Of a stretch of DNA of 40,649 nucleotides, positions 15,536 through 22,888 are shown piece by piece (positions within the stretch are counted from its first letter, which is position 1; every line of letters starts with the position of its first letter). The stretch is from Acetobacteraceae bacterium. GTDB taxonomy: Bacteria > Pseudomonadota > Alphaproteobacteria > Acetobacterales > Acetobacteraceae. A program made the position numbers and the translations under genes. The notes under the pieces were generated by a model. That model was not told where the DNA came from. It saw only the letters and a list, made by a program, of their open reading frames with translations, and did no database searches. The stretch is from NCBI GenBank assembly GCA_019750465.1, contig JAIEOP010000355.1:1-40649 (forward strand), in the 5' to 3' direction.

Positions 15536-16153
15536 ATGACCAAGCGCCTCGAGAGCAAGTACAAGATCAACCGCCGCCTGGGCGTGAACCTCTGGGGCCG
15601 CGCCAAGTCCCCGATCAACAAGCGCGAGACCATCCCCGGCCAGCACGGCGCGCGCCGCAAGGGCAAGCCCACCGACTTCGGCGTGCAGCTGATGGCGAAG
15701 CAGAAGCTGAAGGGCTACTACGGCAACATCGGCGAGAAGCAGTTCCGCAAGTACTACGAGGAAGCGGTCCGCCGCAAGGGCGACACCTCGGAGAACCTGA
15801 TCGAGCTGCTGGAGCGCCGCCTCGACACCGTGATCTACCGGATGAAGCTGGCGGTCACGCCCTTCGCCGCGCGCCAGTTCGTCAACCACGGCCACGTCCT
15901 GGTCAACGGCAAGCGGCTGAACATCCCCTCCTACATCGTGAAGGACAGCGACCTGATCGAGGTGAAGGAGAAGTCGAAGCAGCTCGCCCACCTGCTCGAC
16001 GCCGCGCAGTCCGGCGAGCGCGACGTGCCCGAGTACCTGGAGGTCGACCACCGCGCGATGCGCGGCCGCTTCCTGCGGGCGCCGAAGCTGGGCGATGTGC
16101 CCTACCCGGTGCAGATGGAGCCGAACATGGTCGTCGAGTTCTACTCGCGCTGA
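15536..16153 (+). CDS. rpsD: 30S ribosomal protein S4
   Basis: 205 residues, the normal alphaproteobacterial length. The N-terminus [22 protein letters not shown] and [29 protein letters not shown] are diagnostic. The S4 RNA-binding domain spans about residues 95-160 ([34 protein letters not shown]), and the end [18 protein letters not shown] is the standard C-terminus. S4 binds the 5' domain of 16S rRNA and nucleates 30S assembly. It is encoded alone here rather than in a large ribosomal operon, as in many alphaproteobacteria. The ATG has no clear Shine-Dalgarno sequence; the upstream open frame from 15362 is not conserved-looking and is taken as leader. It is the best phylogenetic marker in the window. 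Confidence 0.99.
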   Translation: MTKRLESKYKINRRLGVNLWGRAKSPINKRETIPGQHGARRKGKPTDFGVQLMAKQKLKGYYGNIGEKQFRKYYEEAVRRKGDTSENLIELLERRLDTVIYRMKLAVTPFAARQFVNHGHVLVNGKRLNIPSYIVKDSDLIEVKEKSKQLAHLLDAAQSGERDVPEYLEVDHRAMRGRFLRAPKLGDVPYPVQMEPNMVVEFYSR

Positions 16154-16192
16154 TCGGGACGCTCTGCTGGCGCTGGCGCCGCTGCAGGTTGC

Positions 16193-16225
16193 GGGCCGGC
16201 CGCCGCCTGCTACGGCCGCCGGCCC
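16193..16225 (+). terminator. GC-rich hairpin between convergent rpsD and histidine kinase genes
   Basis: GGGCCGGC (16193-16200) pairs with GCCGGCCC (16218-16225), with further partial pairing inside around CCTGCTA. It lies 40 bases after rpsD and overlaps the last codons of the convergent kinase gene, so it could end transcripts from both sides. There is no T-run. Confidence 0.35.
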
Positions 16226-17283
16226 GGCTGGGGCACGGGAAACCGCAGCTCGGCCAAGGTTCCCGACCCGCCGGGACCAGGATGGCGGGCGAACGAGCCA
16301 CGCAGCTGCGCGGCCAGGGCCCGCAGCAGCCTTGTGCCGAGCCCCGAGCCGTGCGGCGCCGAGGAGGGTGCCGGATCGAGGTCACCCTCGGGCGGCAATC
16401 CGATGCCGTCATCGGCCACGGTCAGCACGAATTCGCCGCCTTCCCTCCAGAAGCGCACGTGGATGCGGCCCTGCCGATCCTCCGGAAAGGCATACTTCAA
16501 CGCATTCGTGATGGTTTCGTTTAGCACCAGGCCGAGTTGCACACCGCGTTCCGAGTCCAGCGGGTGCGCTTCGGCATCCATCGTCAGCACCACCGGGCGC
16601 AGCCCTTCCGCAGCGGTCGCCGACCCCAGATCGGCACAGAGCCCGTGCAGGAAGACGCTCGTGTCGATCATCGCCCCGTCATCGAGGTCGGCCGCGGAAA
16701 GCCGCGTATGGACGCGGGCGAGCGCAAGCGCGTGCTGGGCGGCTTCCCGGAGGCCTTCCTGCGCCGCCGCGGAGCCGGCGGCGCGGGCGCGCAGATGCAG
16801 CAGCCCCACCAGCGAGCCAAGGTCGTTGCGCGTACGATGGCGGAACTCGTGCAGCAGAAGGATGCGCTTTCGCTCCGACCGCAGCAGCTCGGCATGCGCG
16901 GCGCGCTGGGCGGCAATCGCGCGATGCAGCGCCTCGATGACGAAGGCCATGGTCGCGCCGACGGCCACGAAGAGGCCGATGGCCACCAGTTCCCCCGTTT
17001 CCTCGACCCGCGGACGGCCGTCCGGCGTTATCGGGAAGGTGGCAGCGAGCAGTGCCGAGAGCGTCACGGCGAGCAGACCGGTGCCGTGATCGAACAGCGC
17101 CGCCGACAGCAGGATGGCGATGAAGAAGGGCAGGATGGGATACCCCTCCGGCAGCCACGGCGCCACTGCCTGCTGCAACGCGAAGATGACGGCCACCATC
17201 CCGATGGTCGCGCCATAGCGCACCGGCACCGGCAGGGCGCGGGTGCGGTGGATGAGGTTGACGACAATTGCGTACACGGGCAT
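16210..17283 (-). CDS. Membrane sensor histidine kinase, HisKA_2/HWE type
   Basis: 357 residues from ATG 17283; a GTG at 17310 would add nine. Residues about 25-120 hold four hydrophobic segments in a DUF4118-like arrangement (YGATIGMVAVIFALQQAVA, LPFFIAILLSAALF, GLLAVTLSALLAATF, AIGLFVAVGATMAFVIEAL). The phosphoacceptor region is LLLHEFRHRTRNDL with H149, the arrangement of HisKA_2/HWE kinases rather than classic HisKA. The ATP-binding domain has N255 in NETITNALKYAF, DDGIGLP at 291-297 and GSGLGTRLL at 312-320. It autophosphorylates and passes phosphate to a response regulator. No regulator gene is adjacent, so it is an orphan here. In related bacteria such kinases often serve general stress or light responses, which is only a possibility for this one. 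Confidence 0.88.
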   Translation of the reverse strand: MPVYAIVVNLIHRTRALPVPVRYGATIGMVAVIFALQQAVAPWLPEGYPILPFFIAILLSAALFDHGTGLLAVTLSALLAATFPITPDGRPRVEETGELVAIGLFVAVGATMAFVIEALHRAIAAQRAAHAELLRSERKRILLLHEFRHRTRNDLGSLVGLLHLRARAAGSAAAQEGLREAAQHALALARVHTRLSAADLDDGAMIDTSVFLHGLCADLGSATAAEGLRPVVLTMDAEAHPLDSERGVQLGLVLNETITNALKYAFPEDRQGRIHVRFWREGGEFVLTVADDGIGLPPEGDLDPAPSSAPHGSGLGTRLLRALAAQLRGSFARHPGPGGSGTLAELRFPVPQPGRRP

Positions 17284-17440
17284 GCGCTGCGCTAACGGCC
17301 GCTGCGGCACCGGGGTTGGCTGCTACTGCTGATGTGAGCAGCACGGCCGGCTTTGCGGTTGCCGCCGATGCCGCTATGGCATGGCCGCCGGTGCGAATGC
17401 GGGCCTGCTGGCCCGATGCCCGCCCGGGGAAACGGTCCGC

Positions 17441-17848
17441 ATGCCGCAGCCATTCACCCAGTCGGTCACCTTCCTCTACACCGCCGACACGGCGGCGAGC
17501 CGGCGCTTCTATGCCGAACTGCTTGGCCTCGCCGTCGTGCTGGAACAGGCCGGCGGCTGCACCATCTACGCCACCGCACCGGGCGGGCGCGGCTTCCTCG
17601 GCGTGTGCCGGGCCCGCGGGCCGCGCGAACTCGGCAACCCACGTACGCCCGGCGGCGTGGTGTTCACGCTCGTCGCATCGGACGTCGAAGCCTGGCATGC
17701 GCGGCTTGTCGCCGCGGGCGCCGAGGTGCTCGGGCCACCGGCGCACGCCGCCGACCATGCCGTCACCGGCTTCTTCTTCCGCGACCCGGACGGCTACCTG
17801 CTGGAGATCCAGCGCTTCGAGGATCCCGCCTGGCCGGCCCCGGGTTGA
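17441..17848 (+). CDS. VOC-family (glyoxalase/bleomycin-resistance fold) protein
   Basis: 135 residues from ATG 17441 (GGGGA 10 bases upstream); the frame is open to 17381 but the added residues look random. The two beta-alpha-beta-beta-beta modules are visible: FLYTADTAASRRFYAELLGLAVV at the start and VVFTLVASDVEAWHARLVAAGAEV in the second half, ending FFFRDPDGYLLEIQRFED, where E in LLEIQ is the usual metal ligand. Members include lyases, dioxygenases and resistance proteins; the sequence does not say which. It is divergent from the kinase and converges with the TRAP operon 9 bases away. Confidence 0.85.
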   Translation: MPQPFTQSVTFLYTADTAASRRFYAELLGLAVVLEQAGGCTIYATAPGGRGFLGVCRARGPRELGNPRTPGGVVFTLVASDVEAWHARLVAAGAEVLGPPAHAADHAVTGFFFRDPDGYLLEIQRFEDPAWPAPG

Positions 17849-17857
17849 CGCTGCCCT

Positions 17858-19162
17858 CTACCGGGCCAGCAGCCATTCCGGCAGGCCGGTGACCAGCGTC
17901 ACCGGGAACAGCGTCACCAGCACCACGGTCAGCACCAGCATCAGGAAGAACGGCAGCGCGGCGGCCGCGATCTCGGTCTGCTCCTTGCCCGTCATGGTCT
18001 GCATGACGAACAGGTTGAAGCCGAGCGGCGGCGTGATCTCGGCGATCTCCACCAGCAGCACGATGAAGATGCCGAACCACACCAGGTCGAAGCCCGCGCC
18101 CTGCACCATCGGGATCACGATCGAGGTGGTCAGCACGATCATCGACACGCCATCCAGCGCCGTGCCGAGGATGATGTAGACCACGGTCAGGATGGCGATG
18201 ATCCCGTAGGGCCCGAGGCCGAGCGAGGCGGCACCCGCCGCCAGCGCCGCCGGGATGCCGGTCAGCGCCATCGCCTTGGTCAGGAAGGCGGCGCCCGCCA
18301 GGATGAACATGATCATGCAGCTGAGCCGCGTCGCGCCGAGCAGGCTGTCGAGGAAGTTGCGCCAGCTCAGCGCGCCGGTCACCGCCGCCAGGATGAGGCT
18401 GCCCAGCACGCCGAAGGCCGCCGCCTCGGTCGCCGTCGCCCAGCCGACGAACATGGTGCCGATGACGGCGACGATCAGCAGCCCGCAGGGGATGAGCTGC
18501 GCGCTCCGGCGCAGCTTGGCGAGCATCGGCAGGCGCGGCTCGGGCGGCGGCTGCTGCCGCGGGTTCAGCACCGCCCAGACGACGATATAGAGGCTGAACA
18601 GCGCCATCACGATCAGCCCCGGGATCATCCCCGCGATGAACACCCGGATGATCGAGACCTCGGCGGCCACCGCATAGACCACCATGATGATCGAGGGCGG
18701 GATCATGATCCCGAGCGTCCCGGCCGTGGCCAGGCTGCCGATCGCCACCCGCTCGCTGTAGCCGCGCCGCTTCAGCTCCGGCAGCGCGATCTTCGAGACG
18801 GTGGCGCAGGTGGCGGCGGAGGAGCCGCTGACGCTGCCGAAGATGCCGCAGGCCAGGATGTTCACGTGCAGCAGCCCGCCGGGCAGGCGCCGCACCCAGG
18901 GGCTGAGCCCGTTGAACAGCTCCTCCGACAGCCGCGTGCGGAACAGGATCTCGCCCATCCAGATGAACATCGGCAGGGCGGCCAGCGTCCAGGACCCGGT
19001 CGCCTCCCAATAGGCGGAGGCGAGGAACAGGCCGGGGCTGGCATGCACCTGCGACATCGCCACCCAGCCGACGGCGGCAAGCGACATGGAGATCCAGAGG
19101 CCCGCGCCCAGCAGCAGGCAGAGCAGCACGAGCAGCAGCAGCGCGAGGGTCAGCAGGTCCAT
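17858..19162 (-). CDS. TRAP transporter large permease (DctM)
   Basis: 434 residues with about 12 hydrophobic segments covering nearly the whole length. It begins MDLLTLALLLLVLLCLLLGAGLWISMSL and includes the DctM landmarks FNGLSPWVRRLPGGLLHVNILACGIFGSVSGSSAATCATVSKIALPELKRRGY and GIMIPPSIIMVVYAVAAE. DctM carries solute with the sodium gradient, receiving it from the periplasmic binding protein. It is last in the operon: two DctP genes, DctQ, then DctM. The start is 5 bases after the DctQ stop. The substrate class cannot be read from DctM; TRAP systems mostly move carboxylates or sulfonates. Confidence 0.95.
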   Translation of the reverse strand: MDLLTLALLLLVLLCLLLGAGLWISMSLAAVGWVAMSQVHASPGLFLASAYWEATGSWTLAALPMFIWMGEILFRTRLSEELFNGLSPWVRRLPGGLLHVNILACGIFGSVSGSSAATCATVSKIALPELKRRGYSERVAIGSLATAGTLGIMIPPSIIMVVYAVAAEVSIIRVFIAGMIPGLIVMALFSLYIVVWAVLNPRQQPPPEPRLPMLAKLRRSAQLIPCGLLIVAVIGTMFVGWATATEAAAFGVLGSLILAAVTGALSWRNFLDSLLGATRLSCMIMFILAGAAFLTKAMALTGIPAALAAGAASLGLGPYGIIAILTVVYIILGTALDGVSMIVLTTSIVIPMVQGAGFDLVWFGIFIVLLVEIAEITPPLGFNLFVMQTMTGKEQTEIAAAALPFFLMLVLTVVLVTLFPVTLVTGLPEWLLAR

Positions 19163-19167
19163 CGCCG

Positions 19168-19704
19168 CTACACTTCGGCCGAGAAGTCGCCGGCGGCGGC
19201 GCGCGCCTCGGCGGCCAGCACGTAGCCCGGCTTGGCCCCGCGCAGCACGGCGGCGAGCTCATCGAGGATCGCCACCAGCAGCAGCCCGGCGCCGACCGGC
19301 ATCGCCAGCTTCGGCACCCAGAGCGGGAAGGCGACCGTGCCCTGCGCCACCTCCTCGATCTCGAGGGAGAACAGCATGTCCTGCCAGGTGAACCAGGCGA
19401 TGGCGCCGACGATCACGCCAGCCAGCGCCAGCACCAATGCCTCCGCCACCCGCCGCGCGCCGGGGCCGAGCCGGTCCAGCACCATGCCGACGCGGATCAG
19501 CTCGCCGCGGCGGAAGGTGGCGGCCAGCGCGAAGAAGGTGGTGGCGACGCAGAGATAGGCGCTGATGTCGTCGGCGCCGGGCAGCTGGCGCTGCATCTCG
19601 CGCAGCGCCACCTGCGCCATCATCACCAGGAAGATCCCGAGCAGGGACAGCGCGGCGAGACCTGCGCTGATCGCATAGAGGCCATCGAGAAGGCGGCGGA
19701 GCAT
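19168..19704 (-). CDS. TRAP transporter small permease (DctQ)
   Basis: 178 residues with four transmembrane helices (about 10-35, 50-66, 88-112, 130-152). The characteristic N-terminal pattern MLRRLLDGLYAISAGLAALSLLGIFLVMMAQVALRE and RRGELIRVGMVLDRL in the second loop mark the DctQ family. It pairs with DctM to form the membrane part of the transporter. ATG 19704 is chosen because it follows GGCCGGGA and sits 13 bases after the upstream DctP stop; the frame remains open farther but only through the DctP gene. The tail ends in an alanine-rich stretch beyond the last helix. Confidence 0.93.
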   Translation of the reverse strand: MLRRLLDGLYAISAGLAALSLLGIFLVMMAQVALREMQRQLPGADDISAYLCVATTFFALAATFRRGELIRVGMVLDRLGPGARRVAEALVLALAGVIVGAIAWFTWQDMLFSLEIEEVAQGTVAFPLWVPKLAMPVGAGLLLVAILDELAAVLRGAKPGYVLAAEARAAAGDFSAEV

Positions 19705-19717
19705 TCCCGGCCGCCGC

Positions 19718-20713
19718 TCAGCCGATCGCGGCGCGGTAGGCGTCGAGCACGCGCCGCCCGTCCTCCCCGGCCCGGCCGGCCCATTCCTCCGCCTGGGTGC
19801 GGCCGATGGCGGCGAGGCCCGCCAGCAGCTCCGCCGTCGGCTCCAGCACCTGCATCCCCCGCTGCGCCAGGATCGCCTGCTGCGACGCCCCCGCCTCGTC
19901 GGACATCTGCCAGCCGCGAGTCTCGGCGCGCGCCGCGGCGGCGCGCAGCGCCTCCTGCTGGGCCGCGGGCAGCGCTTCGAGGGCACGGCGCTGCACGAAG
20001 ATGGTGTTCATGGTGCGGGTGAAGCCGATGGGCGTGAACACCTTCACGAAGTCCCAGGCCTGGCTGTCCACCCCGGTCTGCGCGCTGGTGACCATGACGT
20101 TCACGATGCCCGCGGCGAAGGCCTGCGGGATCTCGGCGGCCTGCACCAGGGTGGGCGTGGCGCCGACCAGGGTCGCGAAGCGGTTGGTCATGACGTTGAA
20201 GGTGCGCATGCGGGTGCCGCGCAGTGCCTCCACGGTCGGCACCGCCGCGTTGGTGTAGAGGCCGGAAGGCGGCCAGGGCACCTCGTACAGCAGCACCAGC
20301 CCCTGGCGGTTGAAGCGCGCCTCCACGAAAGGCCGCGCCTTCTCCCGCAGCAGGCGCGCCTGGGCGGTGGAGGTGACCAGCTGGGGGATGCTGTCCACCT
20401 CGAAGAAGGGGTCCTCGTTGCCGTAGGCGGAAATCAGCACCTCGCCCATCTGCACCTGGCCGGTCTGCACGCCGCGCTTGATCTGCGGCATCGGCAGCAG
20501 CGAGGCGTTGGTGTGCATCTGGACCGAGAGCGCACCGCCGCCCGCCTGGCCCACCTCCTCCAGCATCTGGCGGAGGTTGCGGGTATGGAAGTTGCCGTCC
20601 GGATAGGGCGTTGCGCATTGCCAGCGCACCTGCGCATCGGCGGCGTCGGACAGAAGTGCGGGAAACCCGAAAGCGGTCGCGGCCGCGACGAGGCCGCGGC
20701 GGGAAAGCGCCAT
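19718..20713 (-). CDS. TRAP transporter substrate-binding protein (DctP), copy nearest DctQM
   Basis: 331 residues. An N-terminal export signal with arginine pair (MALSRRGLVAAATAFGFPALLSDAADA) leads into RWQCATPYPDGNFHTRNLRQ. The DctP fold is supported by HTNASLLPMPQIKRGVQTGQVQMGEVLISAYGNEDPFF, then RGTRMRTFNVMTNRFATLVGATPT, where an arginine normally clamps the ligand carboxylate, and by AFAAGIVNVMVTSAQTG. ATG 20713 has AGGG 9 bases upstream. Repeat module A lies 18 bases upstream of the ATG, between this gene and its paralogue at 20959-21942. The paralogue shares long blocks, so the two arose by tandem duplication. Confidence 0.93.
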   Translation of the reverse strand: MALSRRGLVAAATAFGFPALLSDAADAQVRWQCATPYPDGNFHTRNLRQMLEEVGQAGGGALSVQMHTNASLLPMPQIKRGVQTGQVQMGEVLISAYGNEDPFFEVDSIPQLVTSTAQARLLREKARPFVEARFNRQGLVLLYEVPWPPSGLYTNAAVPTVEALRGTRMRTFNVMTNRFATLVGATPTLVQAAEIPQAFAAGIVNVMVTSAQTGVDSQAWDFVKVFTPIGFTRTMNTIFVQRRALEALPAAQQEALRAAAARAETRGWQMSDEAGASQQAILAQRGMQVLEPTAELLAGLAAIGRTQAEEWAGRAGEDGRRVLDAYRAAIG

Positions 20714-20731
20714 GATGTGAAGCCCTGTTCT

Positions 20732-20834
20732 AGAGCGGGATGCGTTGAGGCAGAATCGCCGCAAACGCTGAATCCCGCGACCCAGCAAAGGCTGGAGCGT
20801 GTTGCGTGAGCGCATGCGAACGCAATACGCTCCA
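20732..20834 (+). repeat. Dispersed repeat module A, copy 2 (alone)
   Basis: 103 bp from AGAGCGGGATGCG to CGCAATACGCTCCA, same length and orientation as 12871-12973 with about five differences. No module B accompanies it. It sits inside the TRAP operon between the two DctP genes, so it is transcribed (in antisense orientation to its own numbering) with them. Confidence 0.85.
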
Positions 20835-20931
20835 GCCCGCCAACCTTGCGCCGCGCGGTCCGGCCGACGCAAGGGGCGGCTCCGGGCATGGCGAGGGGCA
20901 AGTCGCGCCGCCGGCCCGGTCCTGCCGCAAG

Positions 20932-20950
20932 GCGCGGCAGGCGCTGCCGA
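20932..20950 (-). terminator. Hairpin just after the upstream DctP gene
   Basis: CTGCCGC (20932-20938) and GCGGCAG (20944-20950) form a perfect 7-bp stem with loop AAGGC, 8 bases past the stop codon of the 20959-21942 gene on the minus strand. No T-run is present. It may stabilise the DctP message or partly end transcription before the second DctP, DctQ and DctM. Confidence 0.4.
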
Positions 20951-20958
20951 AGCCGTGG

Positions 20959-21942
20959 TCAGCCGCGAAGCTGCTCGAGCAGCCGCCGGCCGTCCTCGCC
21001 GGCGCGGGCCACCCATTCCTCCGCCATGGTGCGGCTGATCTGGTCGAACTGCGCCTGCACCTCGGGCGCCACGGTGCCGATCTGCAGCCCCTTCTCGGCC
21101 AGCCGCCGCTCCGCCGCCACCTGGGCCTCCTCGGCGTAGCGCCAGCCGCGCTCCTCGGCGCGCCTGGCCTGGTCGAGCACCGCGGCGCGCTGGTCCGCCG
21201 GCAGCGCCTCCATGGCGCGGCGGCTGACCAGCACGGCGTTCTTGGTCATCGAGAAGGTCGCCGGCGTGAACACCTTCGCGTAGTCCCAGGCCGAGGTATC
21301 GACGCCGGTCTGGGCGCTGGTGACCATGGCGTTGGCGATGCCGGTGGCGAAGGCCTGCGCCAATTCCGCCGCCTGCACCAGCACCGGGTTGGCGCCGACC
21401 AGCGCGGCGAAGCGGTTGGTCATGGGCGAGAAGGTGCGGAAGCGGCTGCCGCGCAGCACCTCCACGCTGGAGAGCGGCACCTGGGTGTAGAAACCGGCCG
21501 CCGGCCAGGGGACCATGTACAGCAGGCCGACGCCCTGGCGCTGCAGCCGCGCCTCCACGAAGGGCCGCTGCACCTCGGCCAGGCGCTTCGCCCCCGCGAA
21601 GTCGCGCACCAGGAAGGGGATGGCGTCGGCGTCGAAGAACGGGTCCTCGTTGGCATAGGCGGTCAGCAGGATCTCGCCCATCTGCACCTGGCCGCGCTGC
21701 ACGCCGGCCTTGATCTGCGGCATCGGCAGCAGCGAGGCGTTGGAATGCACCTGCACCTTGAGGCGCCCGCCCGTCGCCTGCTCGATATCGGCGACGTATT
21801 CGCGGGTGTTGCGGGTATGGAAATTCCCGTCCGGATAGGGCGTTGCCATCTGCCAGGGCACGCCCTGGGCCTGGGCAGCACCGAGAGGCGCGAGGGCCGT
21901 GGCGGCGCCTGCGGCGAGCGCGGCGCGGCGGGTGAAGGACAT
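20959..21942 (-). CDS. TRAP transporter substrate-binding protein (DctP), first gene of the operon
   Basis: 327 residues with a twin-arginine-like export signal (MSFTRRAALAAGAATALAPLGAAQAQ). The mature part starts VPWQMATPYPDGNFHTRNTREYV and follows the DctP pattern: HSNASLLPMPQIKAGVQRGQVQMGEIL, RGSRFRTFSPMTNRFAALVGANPV, AFATGIANAMVTSAQTGVDT. GGGAG lies about 10 bases before ATG 21942. Almost every conserved block is shared with the neighbouring DctP, but residues in and around the likely ligand pocket differ (TFSPMTNRF against TFNVMTNRF, for example), so the two may have different preferences while feeding one permease. The 288 bases upstream, to the CBS-protein gene, should contain the operon promoter, though none was recognised. 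Confidence 0.93.
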   Translation of the reverse strand: MSFTRRAALAAGAATALAPLGAAQAQGVPWQMATPYPDGNFHTRNTREYVADIEQATGGRLKVQVHSNASLLPMPQIKAGVQRGQVQMGEILLTAYANEDPFFDADAIPFLVRDFAGAKRLAEVQRPFVEARLQRQGVGLLYMVPWPAAGFYTQVPLSSVEVLRGSRFRTFSPMTNRFAALVGANPVLVQAAELAQAFATGIANAMVTSAQTGVDTSAWDYAKVFTPATFSMTKNAVLVSRRAMEALPADQRAAVLDQARRAEERGWRYAEEAQVAAERRLAEKGLQIGTVAPEVQAQFDQISRTMAEEWVARAGEDGRRLLEQLRG

Positions 21943-22230
21943 CGTTGAGAGCTCCCTGCCGGTCTTCGTTGCGGGAAACGCGTCTAGCGCCTGTGCCGCC
22001 GCACCGGAAGGCCGGTCCCCGCAGCGGGTCGTCGCGCTCCGGATCGCCGCCGGCGATCGTCAGGCGTGTCCGCCGGCCGGCAACCTCCTTCAAGGGGCTG
22101 CGGCGGAAGGCGTGGAAGCCGTCCCTTGCAGCGAGGGCGGCCCACGCCGTCGAGCCCTTCCGCGTCGGCATCGGATGCAACGGCGCTCCGGGGCATCCCT
22201 GCGGCAGTTCAACCGCCCCCCCCGCGAAGC

Positions 22231-22668
22231 CTATCCGGCGGACACCACGTAGGCCCTGAGCTCCTGCGCCTCGTGCTCGGCCTCGTCGATGCGCGCCTTC
22301 ACCAGGTCGCCGATCGAGACCAGCCCGACCAGCCGACCGGCCTCATCCAGCACGGGCAGGTGGCGGACACGGTGTTGCGTCATCAGGGCCAGCGCCTCCG
22401 TCACGAGGGTGCGCGGCGAGACCGTGACGAGGTCGCGCGTCATCAGCTGCGCAGCCGGCACCAGCGAGGTGCCGGGCCCATGCCCCGCCATGCCACGCAC
22501 GATGTCGCGTTCGGAGATGATGCCGAGGATCGCCCCCTGCGGGTCGCGGACGAGCGCCGCGCCGATGCGGTGCTGGGTCATGGTGCGCGCAACGGTGAGG
22601 ACGGTGTCTTCCGGCGCCACGGCGACGACGTCGCCGCCCTTCGTGCCGAGGATCGACGCGATGATCAT
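22231..22668 (-). CDS. CBS-domain pair protein
   Basis: 145 residues made almost entirely of two CBS motifs: first VVAVAPEDTVLTVARTMTQHRIGAALVRDPQGAILGIISERDIVRG (about 15-60), second LVTVSPRTLVTEALALMTQHRVRHLPVLDEAGRLVGLVSIGDLVKA (about 80-125), with a charged helical tail. Such stand-alone pairs bind adenosine nucleotides and tune partner proteins; the partner here is not evident. ATG 22668 is chosen because GGAGGAGC precedes it at ideal distance; the longer open frame is not coding-like. It lies between the TRAP operon and the ABC exporter on the same strand, with sizeable gaps, so it is probably its own unit. Confidence 0.92.
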   Translation of the reverse strand: MIIASILGTKGGDVVAVAPEDTVLTVARTMTQHRIGAALVRDPQGAILGIISERDIVRGMAGHGPGTSLVPAAQLMTRDLVTVSPRTLVTEALALMTQHRVRHLPVLDEAGRLVGLVSIGDLVKARIDEAEHEAQELRAYVVSAG

Positions 22669-22888
22669 GCCTGCTCCTCCACGGCGGGGACACGGCTTGG
22701 GGGCGGGGCACGATGCCGTACCGGCTGCGGCTCCGGCTGGATCGTGCCACGTGGGGGCGAAGGGTCGCCCCCGGTTCTTTCGCATCCCGGCCCGGGCCAG
22801 CCTGCGCGCGGCACGCTCCCGGATGCAAGGAAAAGCATCGTGCGGCACGCAACTTCGGCGTGCGGCGCAGCATCGCCGCGCCGAGCCT

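Noticed and set aside
19718-22180. 820-codon minus-strand frame joining both DctP regions
   Set aside because: Only the last 331 residues are DctP; the rest reads the neighbouring DctP gene and repeat A in the wrong frame. The two binding proteins are separate genes with their own signals.
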